DNA of 36,250 bases from JBLHOS01 sp047623825 (GTDB lineage Bacteria > Pseudomonadota > Alphaproteobacteria > Rhodobacterales > Rhodobacteraceae): positions 1 to 36,250 of the forward strand of contig JBLHOS010000021.1 in NCBI GenBank assembly GCA_047623825.1, read 5' to 3'. The first letter of the stretch is position 1; each line of letters starts with the position of its first letter. Below the pieces are notes generated by a model that was not told where the DNA came from, made no database searches, and worked only from the letters and a program-made list of their open reading frames with translations. Positions 16,058 to 24,744 of the stretch are shown piece by piece. The translations under genes and the position numbers were made by a program.

Positions 16058-17501
16058 CACCCCAGTCATTCTGGCGCGCGAAGGCCATCATGGTCCAGTG
16101 ATCCATGCCACCACTCGCGCCGCCCGTCTGGCTGGAGCACGGGTCGGTGAACGGGTCGTGGATATACGCGCACTCTGCCCAGATCTACAGGTCGAATACG
16201 GCGATCTGGCAGGCGATGCGCAGGCCTTGGACAGGCTGGTAATGTGGGCCCGGCGATGGGCGCCTTGGACTGCGGGCGACGGCGTGGATGGCCTGGTGCT
16301 GGACACAACAGGCGTCAGTCATCTTTTTGGCGGTGAGGCCGCGATGCTGATTGAGATCGAAGCGCGACTGTCATCTCTGGGATTAAGTGCGCAACTGGCA
16401 ATGGCGCCCAATTGGGGTACAGCCTGGGGGTTGGCGCGGTTCGGTCCGGTACGCGCAATCTGCCCAGACGATCAGATGAGCGTGCAATTGGCCCCCCTGC
16501 CCGTGGCGGCTTTGCGTCTTGGCGCAGAGACATTGATCTTGCTGCGCCGTCTGGGTCTGAAGACCGTCGGATCATTGGCCGCAGTGCCGCGCCTGTCACT
16601 AACCCGCCGCTTTGCGCGCACTGATCTGCAAAGTAATCCGCTGTTGCGGTTGGATCAGGCGCTTGGCAAAACGCCCGAACCCGTGGCCAGCATCGAGGCA
16701 CGGCCGGTCTTTCGCGCCCAAAGCCGCCTACCAGAGCCGATCTTGAACCCGCAACCCTATCTGCACGCGCTTTGCGAAGATCTGTGCACGCAACTCCATT
16801 CGGCAGGCTGTGGGTGTCGGAAATTACGGCTTAGCGTTTATCATACCGATGGCGATCTCAGCACGCTGGAGGTCACAACCTCTGTTGCCAGCCGGGACGC
16901 GGCCCATCTTGTCCGGCTTTTTGATGACAGGTTAGAGCGGATCAACCCAGGCTATGGTTTTGATCTGATCACGCTGGAGGCAGGCGGGGTCGAGGCCGTC
17001 GATATGGTTCAGACCCGGTTGGAGGGTGGGGCAGATGACGCGGTGCATCTGTCGCGCCTGATTGACCGTCTGACCGCGCGCTTTGGCTCGCATGCCGTTA
17101 CTCGGCCCGTGATGCACCAAAGCCATGTGCCCGAACGCGCCCAAGGTTGGGGCAGTGCGATTGCCAGCAATATGCCTGTCGCAGCCCCCCCGTTCGACCG
17201 GATCAGGGACCGCCCATTACGTCTGCTAGAAATCCCCGAGGAAGTGCGCGTGCTTTTCGCCGTTCCCGAAGGCCCGCCCGCACAATTTGTCTGGCGGCGC
17301 CAAACCCATCAGGTGGCGCGCTACGCCGGGCCAGAGCGGATCGCACCTGAATGGTGGCGTGATCGGCCCGGCACCCGACTGCGCGATTACTTCAAGATTG
17401 AGGATCATACCGGCCACAGGTTCTGGCTTTACCGTGAAGGCCTGCATGAGGATGGGCGCGGCGGCGATCCACGCTGGTTTGTGCATGGGATGTTTGCCTG
17501 A
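15960..17501 (+). CDS. imuB: ImuB, catalytically inactive Y-family polymerase-like protein
   Basis: Adapter of the ImuA-ImuB-DnaE2 mutasome, thought to link the error-prone polymerase to the beta clamp. From the ATG at 15960 it is 513 residues, typical length. The N-terminus IVSIFLPHFAMERW is the family hallmark and fixes the start upstream of imuA's stop; a longer ORF from 15819 adds unrelated sequence. The Y-family fold is recognisable (GLVLDTTGVSHLFGGE, GLARFGPV, LRRLGLKTVGSLAAVPRL), but the acidic catalytic residues of active Y polymerases are missing, as in other ImuB proteins. The C-terminal WWRDRPGTRLRDYFKIED segment is also characteristic. The stop overlaps the dnaE2 ATG (TGATG). Confidence 0.9.
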   Translation: MTPRRIVSIFLPHFAMERWIRVMARSGNAPPDDTPVILAREGHHGPVIHATTRAARLAGARVGERVVDIRALCPDLQVEYGDLAGDAQALDRLVMWARRWAPWTAGDGVDGLVLDTTGVSHLFGGEAAMLIEIEARLSSLGLSAQLAMAPNWGTAWGLARFGPVRAICPDDQMSVQLAPLPVAALRLGAETLILLRRLGLKTVGSLAAVPRLSLTRRFARTDLQSNPLLRLDQALGKTPEPVASIEARPVFRAQSRLPEPILNPQPYLHALCEDLCTQLHSAGCGCRKLRLSVYHTDGDLSTLEVTTSVASRDAAHLVRLFDDRLERINPGYGFDLITLEAGGVEAVDMVQTRLEGGADDAVHLSRLIDRLTARFGSHAVTRPVMHQSHVPERAQGWGSAIASNMPVAAPPFDRIRDRPLRLLEIPEEVRVLFAVPEGPPAQFVWRRQTHQVARYAGPERIAPEWWRDRPGTRLRDYFKIEDHTGHRFWLYREGLHEDGRGGDPRWFVHGMFA

Positions 17502-20500
17502 TGCCCGAAAATGATCATCAACACCCCCAGCGCACTCTGGATGAGCAGGGGTTTCATCCCAACCCGCGCGCAGAATTTGTCGAACTGGGCGTTACCAGCT
17601 GCTTTTCGTTCCTGCACGGCGCCTCAGACGCGGTCGATCTGACCGCCACGGCCTGGGCGCAGGGGTATGACGCGCTTGGGATTGCCGATCTCAACACCAT
17701 GGCCGGGATCGTGCGCCTGCATACAGAGGCACGAAAGGCTCAAATCCGTCCGGTCATCGGCTGCCGAATCCAGCTGATTAGCGGTGAGGCGATGTTGGCC
17801 TACCCAAGCGATCGCGCAGCCTATGGCAGGCTGTGTCAGCTGTTGTCTAAAGGAAAAATGCATGATGTGCAGGGCAATTGGCAGGCCAAAGGTGCGTGCG
17901 ACATCACGCTGGATGATCTGGCGGCCCATGCCGACGGCATACAGTTGATTGCCTTGCCGGGTGAAGATTTGCGCGTATTTGCCGCCAATTTACCCCGCCT
18001 GATCCGTGCGCTTCCCAGCCTACGCCATATCGCAGCCAGCTATCTTTATCGCGGCGATGACCGGGCGCGGATAAACCGGCTCGATAAATTGGCAGACACC
18101 CATGGCCTGTCAATTCTGGCGACCAATGATGTTCATTACCACGCCCCCGAACGGCGCCCTCTTCAAGATATCATGACCTGCATCCGCGAAAAAACCACGA
18201 TCCGCGCTGCAGGTTACCACCTGCATGCCAATGCAGAGCGGCACCTGAAATCCCCGCAAGAGATGCTGCGCCTGTTTGCACCATGGCCCCATGCGATCCA
18301 CGCCAGCCGGGCGGTCGCAGATGCCTGCAATTTCGATCTGCGCGAATTGTCGTATGAGTACCCCCAAGAAGTGGTCCCCAAAGGCAAAACTCCGCAAGCC
18401 CATCTGGAAGATCTGACATGGCAGGGTGCAGCTACGCAGTATCCCGATGGCATCCCCGACAAGACCCGCGCAACCTTGCAAAAAGAGCTTGCGATGATCG
18501 CCAAGCTCGACATTCCACAGTACTTTCTGACGATCCACGACATCATTCTGTTTGCCCGGTATCAGGTGAAACCAGCCATCTTGTGTCAGGGGCGCGGCTC
18601 AGCCGCCAATTCAGCGGTCTGCTATGTGCTGGGCATCACCGCGGTCGATCCCGCCAAAAATGATCTGCTGTTTGAGCGGTTCATTTCTGAGGAACGCAAA
18701 GAACCCCCCGACATTGATGTCGATTTTGAGCATGAACGACGCGAAGAGGTGATCCAGCATATCTATAACAAATATGGCCGTCACCGCGCGGGCCTGTGCG
18801 CCACCGTGATCCATTACCGTCCGCGCATGGCCATCCGTGAGGTTGGCAAAGTCATGGGCCTGAGCGAGGATGTCACCTCGGCCCTGGCCAAAACCATCTG
18901 GGGTAGTTGGGGTCGGGAGATCGGCGCACGCGAAGCCGCCCAAGCAGGTCTAGATCTGTCTGATCCGTTGTTGGCGCGCACCATAAAGCTGGCCGATCAA
19001 CTGATCGGAATGCCGCGCCATCTGGGCCAGCATGTAGGCGGTTTCATCCTAACTGAGACAGCCCTGACCCAAACCGTGCCAATCGGCAATGGCGCAATGG
19101 CAGACCGCAGCTTCATCGAATGGGACAAGGATGACATAGCTGAACTGCGCATCCTCAAGGTCGATATTCTGGCCTTGGGCATGCTGACCTGCATTCGCAA
19201 AGCGTTTGATCTGATCGACGCGCATTATGGCCTCCGCCATGATCTGGCCAGCGTCCCGCAAGAGGATCCAGTGGTCTATGACATGTTGTGCAAAGGCGAC
19301 AGCGTGGGCGTATTTCAGGTCGAAAGTCGGGCCCAGATGAACATGCTGCCACGCCTGCGCCCGCGCCAATTCTATGATCTGGTGATTGAGGTCGCGATCG
19401 TACGCCCCGGCCCAATTCAGGGCAATATGGTACATCCCTATTTGCGCCGCCGTCAGGGCAAGGAGCCTGAGGTATATCCGTCCCCCGGACCTGAACATGA
19501 TCCTGATGAGCTGAAAAATATCCTCAAACGCACTCTAGGCGTGCCGATCTTTCAAGAGCAAGCTATGAAAATCGCCATGGTCGCCGCCTGCTTTTCGCCA
19601 ATTGAAGCGAACCAGTTGCGCAAAGCTATGGCAACATTCCGGTCTCGCGGGTTGGTCTCTGAGCACCGCGAGAAGATGGTCGGGCGCATGATCGGTCGTG
19701 GCTATGACCCAGAATTCGCCGAACGGTGCTTTAGCCAAGTCGAGGGCTTTGGCGAATACGGTTTTCCCGAAAGCCATGCCGCCAGTTTTGCACTGCTGGT
19801 CTATATTTCCAGCTGGATCAAATGCCATTACCCGGACGTATTTTGTGCAGCCTTGCTGAATTCGCAACCCATGGGGTTCTACGCCCCCGCCCAGATTGTA
19901 CGCGATGCGCGTGAACACGGGGTGGAGGTGCGCGCGCCAGACGTCAACTTCAGCGACTGGGACACCACATTGGAACCGGTGGGGCCGGGTCGCTTTGCGG
20001 TGCGTCTGGGGTTGCGCCAAATCGATGGCCTGCGCCGCGATATGGTGCAGCGGATACAAAGCACCCGGGCAGCCCCGTTTGAAGATCTGGAAGACCTGCA
20101 CACCCGGGCCGGGATCAGCGCACGTGTGATCCAACGACTGGCCGCAGCCGATGCGATGCGCTCAATGGGGTTGGATCGGCGCGGCGCATTGTGGCAGGCA
20201 CGTGCCCTGAAAGACGCCCCCGACCTACCACTTTTCACCACCAATGAAATCCGTGATGAGGGCGCCGACCTGCACGTCACCCTACCCCAAATGCCTACAT
20301 CTGAGCATGTGGTCGCCGATTATCAGACGCTGCGCCTTTCGCTAAAGGCCCATCCCATGGCCTTTTTGCGCGCCAGCATGGCCAGGCAGGGCTACATGCC
20401 AGCCGGTAATTTGATCCAGACCCGCAATGGACAGCGCATCGTCATTGCGGGCATCGTGTTGATCCGTCAGCGCCCCGGCAGCGCCAAGGGGGTGTGTTTT

Positions 20501-20809
20501 ATCACGCTGGAAGATGAAACCGGGGTCGCCAATCTGGTAGTCTGGCCCAAAGTGATGGAGGCGTTTCGCAAGGTGATCATGGGCGCCCGCTTGATCGATG
20601 TGCAAGGTTATGTGCAGCGCGAAGCGGATGTGATCCATGTGGTCGTCCAACATCTGCGTGACCGCAGCGATGCCCTAGACAGCCTGTCCAATGAGCCGGT
20701 TCGCATAGCACTTTCGCGCGCAGATGAGGTCACCCGTCCAATCCCACAAAGCCGCGCGCGCCACCCTCGCGACGCCCGCGTGATCCCCAAATCTCGAGAT
20801 TTTCACTAA
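17501..20809 (+). CDS. dnaE2: Error-prone DNA polymerase III alpha subunit
   Basis: Translesion polymerase used in SOS mutagenesis. At 1102 residues it matches the DnaE2 length, shorter than replicative DnaE. An N-terminal PHP domain (FVELGVTSCFSFLHGASDA, about residues 26-44) precedes the C-family polymerase core, which holds the GRGSAAN and PPDIDVDFEHERREE motifs (about residues 365-410). Helix-hairpin-helix and OB-fold regions follow (RIVIAGIVLIRQRPGSAKG, GVANLVVWPKV). The end HPRDARVIPKSRDFH is a conserved DnaE2 tail. It is translationally coupled to imuB by a one-base overlap and controlled by the LexA box ahead of imuA. Confidence 0.96.
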   Translation: MPENDHQHPQRTLDEQGFHPNPRAEFVELGVTSCFSFLHGASDAVDLTATAWAQGYDALGIADLNTMAGIVRLHTEARKAQIRPVIGCRIQLISGEAMLAYPSDRAAYGRLCQLLSKGKMHDVQGNWQAKGACDITLDDLAAHADGIQLIALPGEDLRVFAANLPRLIRALPSLRHIAASYLYRGDDRARINRLDKLADTHGLSILATNDVHYHAPERRPLQDIMTCIREKTTIRAAGYHLHANAERHLKSPQEMLRLFAPWPHAIHASRAVADACNFDLRELSYEYPQEVVPKGKTPQAHLEDLTWQGAATQYPDGIPDKTRATLQKELAMIAKLDIPQYFLTIHDIILFARYQVKPAILCQGRGSAANSAVCYVLGITAVDPAKNDLLFERFISEERKEPPDIDVDFEHERREEVIQHIYNKYGRHRAGLCATVIHYRPRMAIREVGKVMGLSEDVTSALAKTIWGSWGREIGAREAAQAGLDLSDPLLARTIKLADQLIGMPRHLGQHVGGFILTETALTQTVPIGNGAMADRSFIEWDKDDIAELRILKVDILALGMLTCIRKAFDLIDAHYGLRHDLASVPQEDPVVYDMLCKGDSVGVFQVESRAQMNMLPRLRPRQFYDLVIEVAIVRPGPIQGNMVHPYLRRRQGKEPEVYPSPGPEHDPDELKNILKRTLGVPIFQEQAMKIAMVAACFSPIEANQLRKAMATFRSRGLVSEHREKMVGRMIGRGYDPEFAERCFSQVEGFGEYGFPESHAASFALLVYISSWIKCHYPDVFCAALLNSQPMGFYAPAQIVRDAREHGVEVRAPDVNFSDWDTTLEPVGPGRFAVRLGLRQIDGLRRDMVQRIQSTRAAPFEDLEDLHTRAGISARVIQRLAAADAMRSMGLDRRGALWQARALKDAPDLPLFTTNEIRDEGADLHVTLPQMPTSEHVVADYQTLRLSLKAHPMAFLRASMARQGYMPAGNLIQTRNGQRIVIAGIVLIRQRPGSAKGVCFITLEDETGVANLVVWPKVMEAFRKVIMGARLIDVQGYVQREADVIHVVVQHLRDRSDALDSLSNEPVRIALSRADEVTRPIPQSRARHPRDARVIPKSRDFH

Positions 20810-20848
20810 TCCACACAACTCCCGGACCTCATAGGCCCGCAAATGAAA

Positions 20849-20876
20849 GCGGCGCCTCAGTTGCCTGAAACGCCGC
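20849..20876 (-). terminator. katG transcription terminator
   Basis: On the minus strand a 12-bp stem (GCGGCGTTTCAG / CTGAGGCGCCGC, with two G-U pairs) is capped by a GCAA (GNRA) tetraloop and followed by CTTTCATTTG. It lies 29 bp past the katG stop. It could also help end dnaE2 transcripts from the other side, although no T-run follows in that direction. Confidence 0.7.
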
Positions 20877-20905
20877 CCCAATACTATGTCGTTGGTACGC
20901 TTGGA

Positions 20906-23119
20906 TCAGGCCAGATCAAACCGGTCCAGGGTCATAACCTTGGTCCATGCCGCCACAAAGTCCGTCACAAATTTGGCGCCTGCATCAGCACTGGCATAAA
21001 CCTCTGAGATAGCACGCAGCTGAGAGTTTGACCCAAAGACCAGATCAACAGCCGTCCCGGTCTGCTTCAACTCACCAGTTGCACGATCACGCCCCTCAAA
21101 CACAGCCGCATCCCCCGCAGAGGCCGACCATTCTGTCGACATGTCCACCAGCGCCAAGAAGAAGTCGGTGTTCAAGGTGCCAACCCGGTCGGTAAACACA
21201 CCCAGCGTGGAGTGTCCGGCATTGGCCCCCAGAACACGCATACCGCCGACAAGAACAGTCATCTCTGGTGCAGTCAGCGTCAGAAGCTGCGCCCGCTCCA
21301 CCATCAATTCCGCAGCTACGCGCAAGTGACCACCGCCTAAGTAGTTGCGAAAGCCATCAAATGTTGGCTCGAGGACTGCGAACGCATCCACATCCGTTTG
21401 CTCTAGCGTGGCATCTGTGCGCCCCGGTGTGAACGGCACGATGATATCGTGACCCGCATCTTTGGCCGCTTTCTCAACGGCAGCACAGCCACCCAGAACG
21501 ATAAGATCGGCCAATGAGACGGCTTTGCCACCTGATTGCGCGACGTTGAATGTGCCCTGAATACCCTCCAGTGCAGCAACCACAGACGCCACATCCGAGG
21601 ATGTGTTCACAGCCCAATCTTTTTGCGGCGCAAGACGAACGCGTGCGCCATTGGCACCACCCCGTTTATCTGTGCCCCGGAAGGTTGCAGCCGAGGCCCA
21701 TGCGGCACCGACAAGCTGCGAAATCGATAATCCGGATGCTAGGATCGTCACTTTCAGTGCGGCAACATCCTGATCATCAATCATCGCGTGGCTCACCGAT
21801 GGAACCGGATCCTGCCAGATCTGTGCCTCGCTTGGCACCAACGCACCCAGACCACGCACATACGGGCCCATGTCGCGGTGGGTCAGTTTGAACCATGCCT
21901 TGGCAAACACATCGGCAAATTCTTCGGGGTTCTCATGGAACCGTTTGGAGATCGGCGCGTAAAGCGGGTCCATTTTCAGGGCAAGATCGGTTGTGAACAT
22001 GATCGGTGCATGGGTCCGGGTCGGATCATGTGCATCGGGTACAGTCCCTGCGGCTGCGGCCCCTGTCGGGATCCACTGCGTCGCACCTGCAGGGCTTTTG
22101 GTTTGTTCCCAGTCATAGGCAAACAGGTTCTCAAAATAGTTGTTGTCCCATTTTGCAGGCTCTGTTGTCCAAGCTCCTTCAAGACCACTGGTGATGGTGT
22201 CCGCGCCGTTGCCCGTACCCATCGTGTTCTTCCAGCCAGCACCCATTTCTTCAAGCGGGGCCGCCTCAGGCTCTGGTCCGACGAATTGGTCGGGATCACC
22301 CGCACCATGCGCCTTACCAAAGGTGTGGCCACCCGCGATCAGAGCAACGGTTTCTTCGTCATTCATTGCCATCCGTGCAAAGGTTTCGCGAATATCAACG
22401 GCTGCGGCCAATGGATCAGGATTTCCGTTTGGTCCTTCGGGGTTCACATAGATCAAACCCATTTGGACTGCGCCCAATGGTTGCTCAAGATCGCGCGTGC
22501 CGCTGTAGCGTTTATCATCCAGCCATTCGGTTTCAGGACCCCAATAGATGTCCTCCTCAGGTTCCCAAATGTCAACGCGGCCCCCAGCAAAACCAAAGGT
22601 CTCAAAGCCCATCGACTCTAACGCACAGTTCCCGGTGAGGATCATCATGTCGGCCCAAGACAGTTTGCGACCGTATTTCTGTTTGATCGGCCATAGCAAT
22701 CGGCGGGCCTTATCCAGATTGCCATTGTCCGGCCAGCTGTTGAGCGGCGCAAAACGCAGCGAGCCTGCGCCAGCACCACCGCGACCATCACCGATCCGGT
22801 ACGTACCAGCACTGTGCCACGCCATTCGGATGAAGAATGGTCCATAATGACCGTAATCCGCAGGCCACCAATCTTGCGAGTCAGTCATCAGCGCGTAAAT
22901 ATCAGCGCGCACGGCTTCCAAATCGAGACTTTTGAATTCTTCAGCGTAATCGAATTCTTCGCCCATTGGGTCGGACAAAGCAGAATTCTGGTGAAGGACC
23001 TTCAAATTCAGCTGGTTCGGCCACCAATGCTGATTTGCCGCGGTTCCAGATGCGCTGTGTCGGTGGGCACCGCCCATTACCGGGCATTTCCCAGCTTTTT
23101 CGAAGTCAGCTCCGTCCAT
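20906..23119 (-). CDS. katG: Catalase-peroxidase
   Basis: Haem enzyme that disproportionates hydrogen peroxide and has peroxidase activity. The 737-residue length fits the two-domain KatG family. The distal haem site MAWHSAGTYR holds the Arg-Trp-His set. The tyrosine in MGLIYVNPEGP and the methionine in ARMAMNDEETVAL are the partners of the KatG Met-Tyr-Trp crosslink. The proximal histidine lies in IAGGHTFGKAHGAG. The second, haem-free domain starts about residue 430. The N-terminal CPVMGGAHRH segment is usual. A Shine-Dalgarno GGAGAG lies 8 nt upstream. The gene is divergent from oxyR, implying peroxide induction. Confidence 0.97.
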   Translation of the reverse strand: MDGADFEKAGKCPVMGGAHRHSASGTAANQHWWPNQLNLKVLHQNSALSDPMGEEFDYAEEFKSLDLEAVRADIYALMTDSQDWWPADYGHYGPFFIRMAWHSAGTYRIGDGRGGAGAGSLRFAPLNSWPDNGNLDKARRLLWPIKQKYGRKLSWADMMILTGNCALESMGFETFGFAGGRVDIWEPEEDIYWGPETEWLDDKRYSGTRDLEQPLGAVQMGLIYVNPEGPNGNPDPLAAAVDIRETFARMAMNDEETVALIAGGHTFGKAHGAGDPDQFVGPEPEAAPLEEMGAGWKNTMGTGNGADTITSGLEGAWTTEPAKWDNNYFENLFAYDWEQTKSPAGATQWIPTGAAAAGTVPDAHDPTRTHAPIMFTTDLALKMDPLYAPISKRFHENPEEFADVFAKAWFKLTHRDMGPYVRGLGALVPSEAQIWQDPVPSVSHAMIDDQDVAALKVTILASGLSISQLVGAAWASAATFRGTDKRGGANGARVRLAPQKDWAVNTSSDVASVVAALEGIQGTFNVAQSGGKAVSLADLIVLGGCAAVEKAAKDAGHDIIVPFTPGRTDATLEQTDVDAFAVLEPTFDGFRNYLGGGHLRVAAELMVERAQLLTLTAPEMTVLVGGMRVLGANAGHSTLGVFTDRVGTLNTDFFLALVDMSTEWSASAGDAAVFEGRDRATGELKQTGTAVDLVFGSNSQLRAISEVYASADAGAKFVTDFVAAWTKVMTLDRFDLA

Positions 23120-23293
23120 AATTCTCTCCGATCATGATCTAAAATGGGTCCGTTATTCCGTGGTTAAGATCGATTCTTCTTGCAAAGGCGATCCAATTTC
23201 GCGGTCAACGTGGTAGCGCAATTCTGACCTTGCCCCAAGTAGCCAAAGCCTTGGTCCAGTCGCGCTGCAGGTCTTTTGGGCTAATTGCCCAAT

Positions 23294-23317
23294 GCCTCCA
23301 CATCTTCCTATGGAGGC
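23294..23317. promoter_or_regulatory. Dyad in the katG-oxyR intergenic region
   Basis: A perfect GCCTCCA/TGGAGGC inverted repeat with a 10-bp spacer lies about 64 bp before oxyR. The flanking TTTATC gives it some terminator-like character on the plus strand. It may be an operator or RNA hairpin; no known motif is assigned. Confidence 0.35.
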
Positions 23318-23350
23318 CTTTATCAAATCTGCATCATTAGTTTAAGTTGA

Positions 23351-23369
23351 ATCTCCTGATTGATGAGAT
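23351..23369. promoter_or_regulatory. Candidate OxyR binding dyad
   Basis: ATCTC, 9 bases, GAGAT forms a perfect interrupted palindrome 12 bp before the oxyR start. LysR-type regulators bind interrupted dyads in divergent promoters, so this is a reasonable autoregulatory site. It does not match the full E. coli OxyR consensus. Confidence 0.35.
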
Positions 23370-23380
23370 AAGATTTACTT

Positions 23381-24322
23381 ATGATGAACATCACCTTCAA
23401 GCAGCTTCGCTATTTCGAAGCTTTGGCCCAGCACGGTCATTTCGGACGCGCAGCTGAGGCCAGTGCAATTTCACAACCTGCATTGTCAATGCAGATCAAG
23501 GACTTGGAGACAGGACTTGGGAAAATTCTGTTTGAGCGCGGCCCAAGACTGGTTCGCCTGACCAAGTTCGGTGAGGATTTCGCTCTTCGGGTCAGCAAGA
23601 TCTTGCGCTTGGTTGATGAACTTGGCGATCTGGCCCGTGCCGCGAACGATGGGCTGATTGGCCGGTTGCGGATCGGCGTCATTCCAACCATCGCACCCTA
23701 TTTGTTGCCAACGCTGATCAAAAGCCTGACCCAGATAAATTCAGGGCTTGAGATTCATGTCCGCGAAACGATGACCTCTCGGCTGATCCAAGAGCTCGCA
23801 GATGGGCGGATCGACACAGCAATCGTTGCGTTGCCGGTCTCAGAACCGGCCTTCACCGAGGTCGCACTCTTTTCGGAAAACTTCGTTCTGGTGCGCCCCA
23901 GTGCAGATGACGGCAAACCTGTTCCATCCAGCGCAACCTTACGTGAGATGCGGTTGTTGTTGCTGGAAGAAGGCCACTGTTTTCGCGATCAAGCCCTGTC
24001 GTTTTGCGAGATCCCATCGGCGCGGCCCCGTGATGGGCTGGATGGAAGTTCGCTATCTACTTTGGTGCAGATGGTCGGCGCAGGTCTGGGTGTGACATTG
24101 TTGCCAGAAATGGCTGTCGCAGTAGAGCGGAGATCAGCACCGGTCTCTGTTGCCCAGTTCAGTGGAACCCAGCCGTCGCGCACAATTGGGATGATTTGGC
24201 GCAAGACCAGCCCCTTGGCCGATCAGTTTTTGCAAATCGCAGATGTCGTGCGCAAATCGGCCCAAACTTTGCGCGCCCAGCAAGACCAAACCCCTGCGGA
24301 GTTATCAGCAAAATTTCCTTAG
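23381..24322 (+). CDS. oxyR: Peroxide-sensing LysR-family regulator
   Basis: Redox-responsive activator of katG. The 313-residue LysR protein has an N-terminal winged helix (LRYFEALAQHGHFGRAAEAS, about residues 9-28) and a periplasmic-binding-like effector domain. The two redox cysteines are C200 and C209 in GHCFRDQALSFC, with the same 8-residue spacing as C199/C208 of E. coli OxyR. This supports peroxide sensing rather than another LysR role. It is divergent from katG over a 261-bp region containing two dyads. The start could be 23381 or the adjacent ATG at 23384; the upstream GAGATAAG is a weak ribosome site. Confidence 0.93.
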   Translation: MMNITFKQLRYFEALAQHGHFGRAAEASAISQPALSMQIKDLETGLGKILFERGPRLVRLTKFGEDFALRVSKILRLVDELGDLARAANDGLIGRLRIGVIPTIAPYLLPTLIKSLTQINSGLEIHVRETMTSRLIQELADGRIDTAIVALPVSEPAFTEVALFSENFVLVRPSADDGKPVPSSATLREMRLLLLEEGHCFRDQALSFCEIPSARPRDGLDGSSLSTLVQMVGAGLGVTLLPEMAVAVERRSAPVSVAQFSGTQPSRTIGMIWRKTSPLADQFLQIADVVRKSAQTLRAQQDQTPAELSAKFP

Positions 24323-24702
24323 GTTTGAGCGACAAAATCCAGCTTCCCTTTTGGGCATGACCAATGACCACTGTATCGATCAGGTCCGTGGGCCGCAATT
24401 TTGCGTGCCAAGCCCACGACATTGCTGGTCACATGCACGTCGTGATCACCAGCCCCCTCACGCCGTCGATAATTGCGATGGCGCGGTCACAGGATTGTTC
24501 GACGACAGCGATGGCCAGCTGGCACACATCGGCGCTGAGTTATGTGCGTTGCGGTCAGGACCGCCCGAAAAAGCGCAGGTCAATGGCACCTCGCAAATGC
24601 GAGAAGATCAAAGGCTGGAAAACAAGCTGGATTGTTGCGTGGAAGGAAAACGATCTAACCGATCAGTAGGTCGTTTTCGACACGCTTGCGAGCTTAGGTG
24701 CA
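24323..24702. other. Intergenic stretch between oxyR and uxuA with no convincing gene
   Basis: About 380 bases before the uxuA operator carry no gene I can recognise. Overlapping open frames exist on both strands (for example plus 24364-24669), but they lack family resemblance and good ribosome sites. A frame on the minus strand reads IAVVEQSCDRAIAIIDGV before a stop, which might be a decayed gene, but this is weak. A strong hairpin at 24646-24678 is described separately. The uxuA promoter must lie in the 3' part. Confidence 0.5.
24646..24678 (+). terminator. Strong inverted repeat upstream of uxuA, possible terminator or operator
   Basis: Arms GAAAACGATCTA and TAGGTCGTTTTC pair over 12 bp (one G-U in RNA) around a 9-nt loop, and the 3' arm ends in GTTTTC. 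It may end oxyR transcripts, act in both directions, or be a second regulator site about 25 bp upstream of the GTATAC palindrome. No U-tract follows the stem. Confidence 0.5.
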
Positions 24703-24714
24703 CTAGTATACAAG
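24703..24714. promoter_or_regulatory. GntR/FadR-type operator of the uxuA operon
   Basis: CTAGTATACAAG is palindromic at 10 of 12 positions (CTWGTATACWAG). It fits the TNGTNNNACNA type of site bound by FadR-subfamily GntR regulators such as UxuR/ExuR. It lies 30 bp before the uxuA start, and a GntR/FCD protein is the second gene of the operon, so autoregulation is likely. Confidence 0.6.
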
Positions 24715-24727
24715 GGCTCAACACTTT

Positions 24728-24735
24728 GGGGGGAG
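24728..24735 (+). promoter_or_regulatory. Shine-Dalgarno supporting the GTG start of uxuA
   Basis: GGGGGGAG lies 9 nt upstream of the GTG at 24745. The protein start from that GTG (MRELWRWFGPHD) aligns with the N-terminus of E. coli UxuA. Confidence 0.75.
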
Positions 24736-24744
24736 TTTAGCTAA

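Noticed and set aside
24364..24669. 101-codon plus-strand ORF between oxyR and uxuA
   Set aside because: It has no ribosome site, its composition is unlike neighbouring proteins, and it runs through the 24646-24678 inverted repeat.
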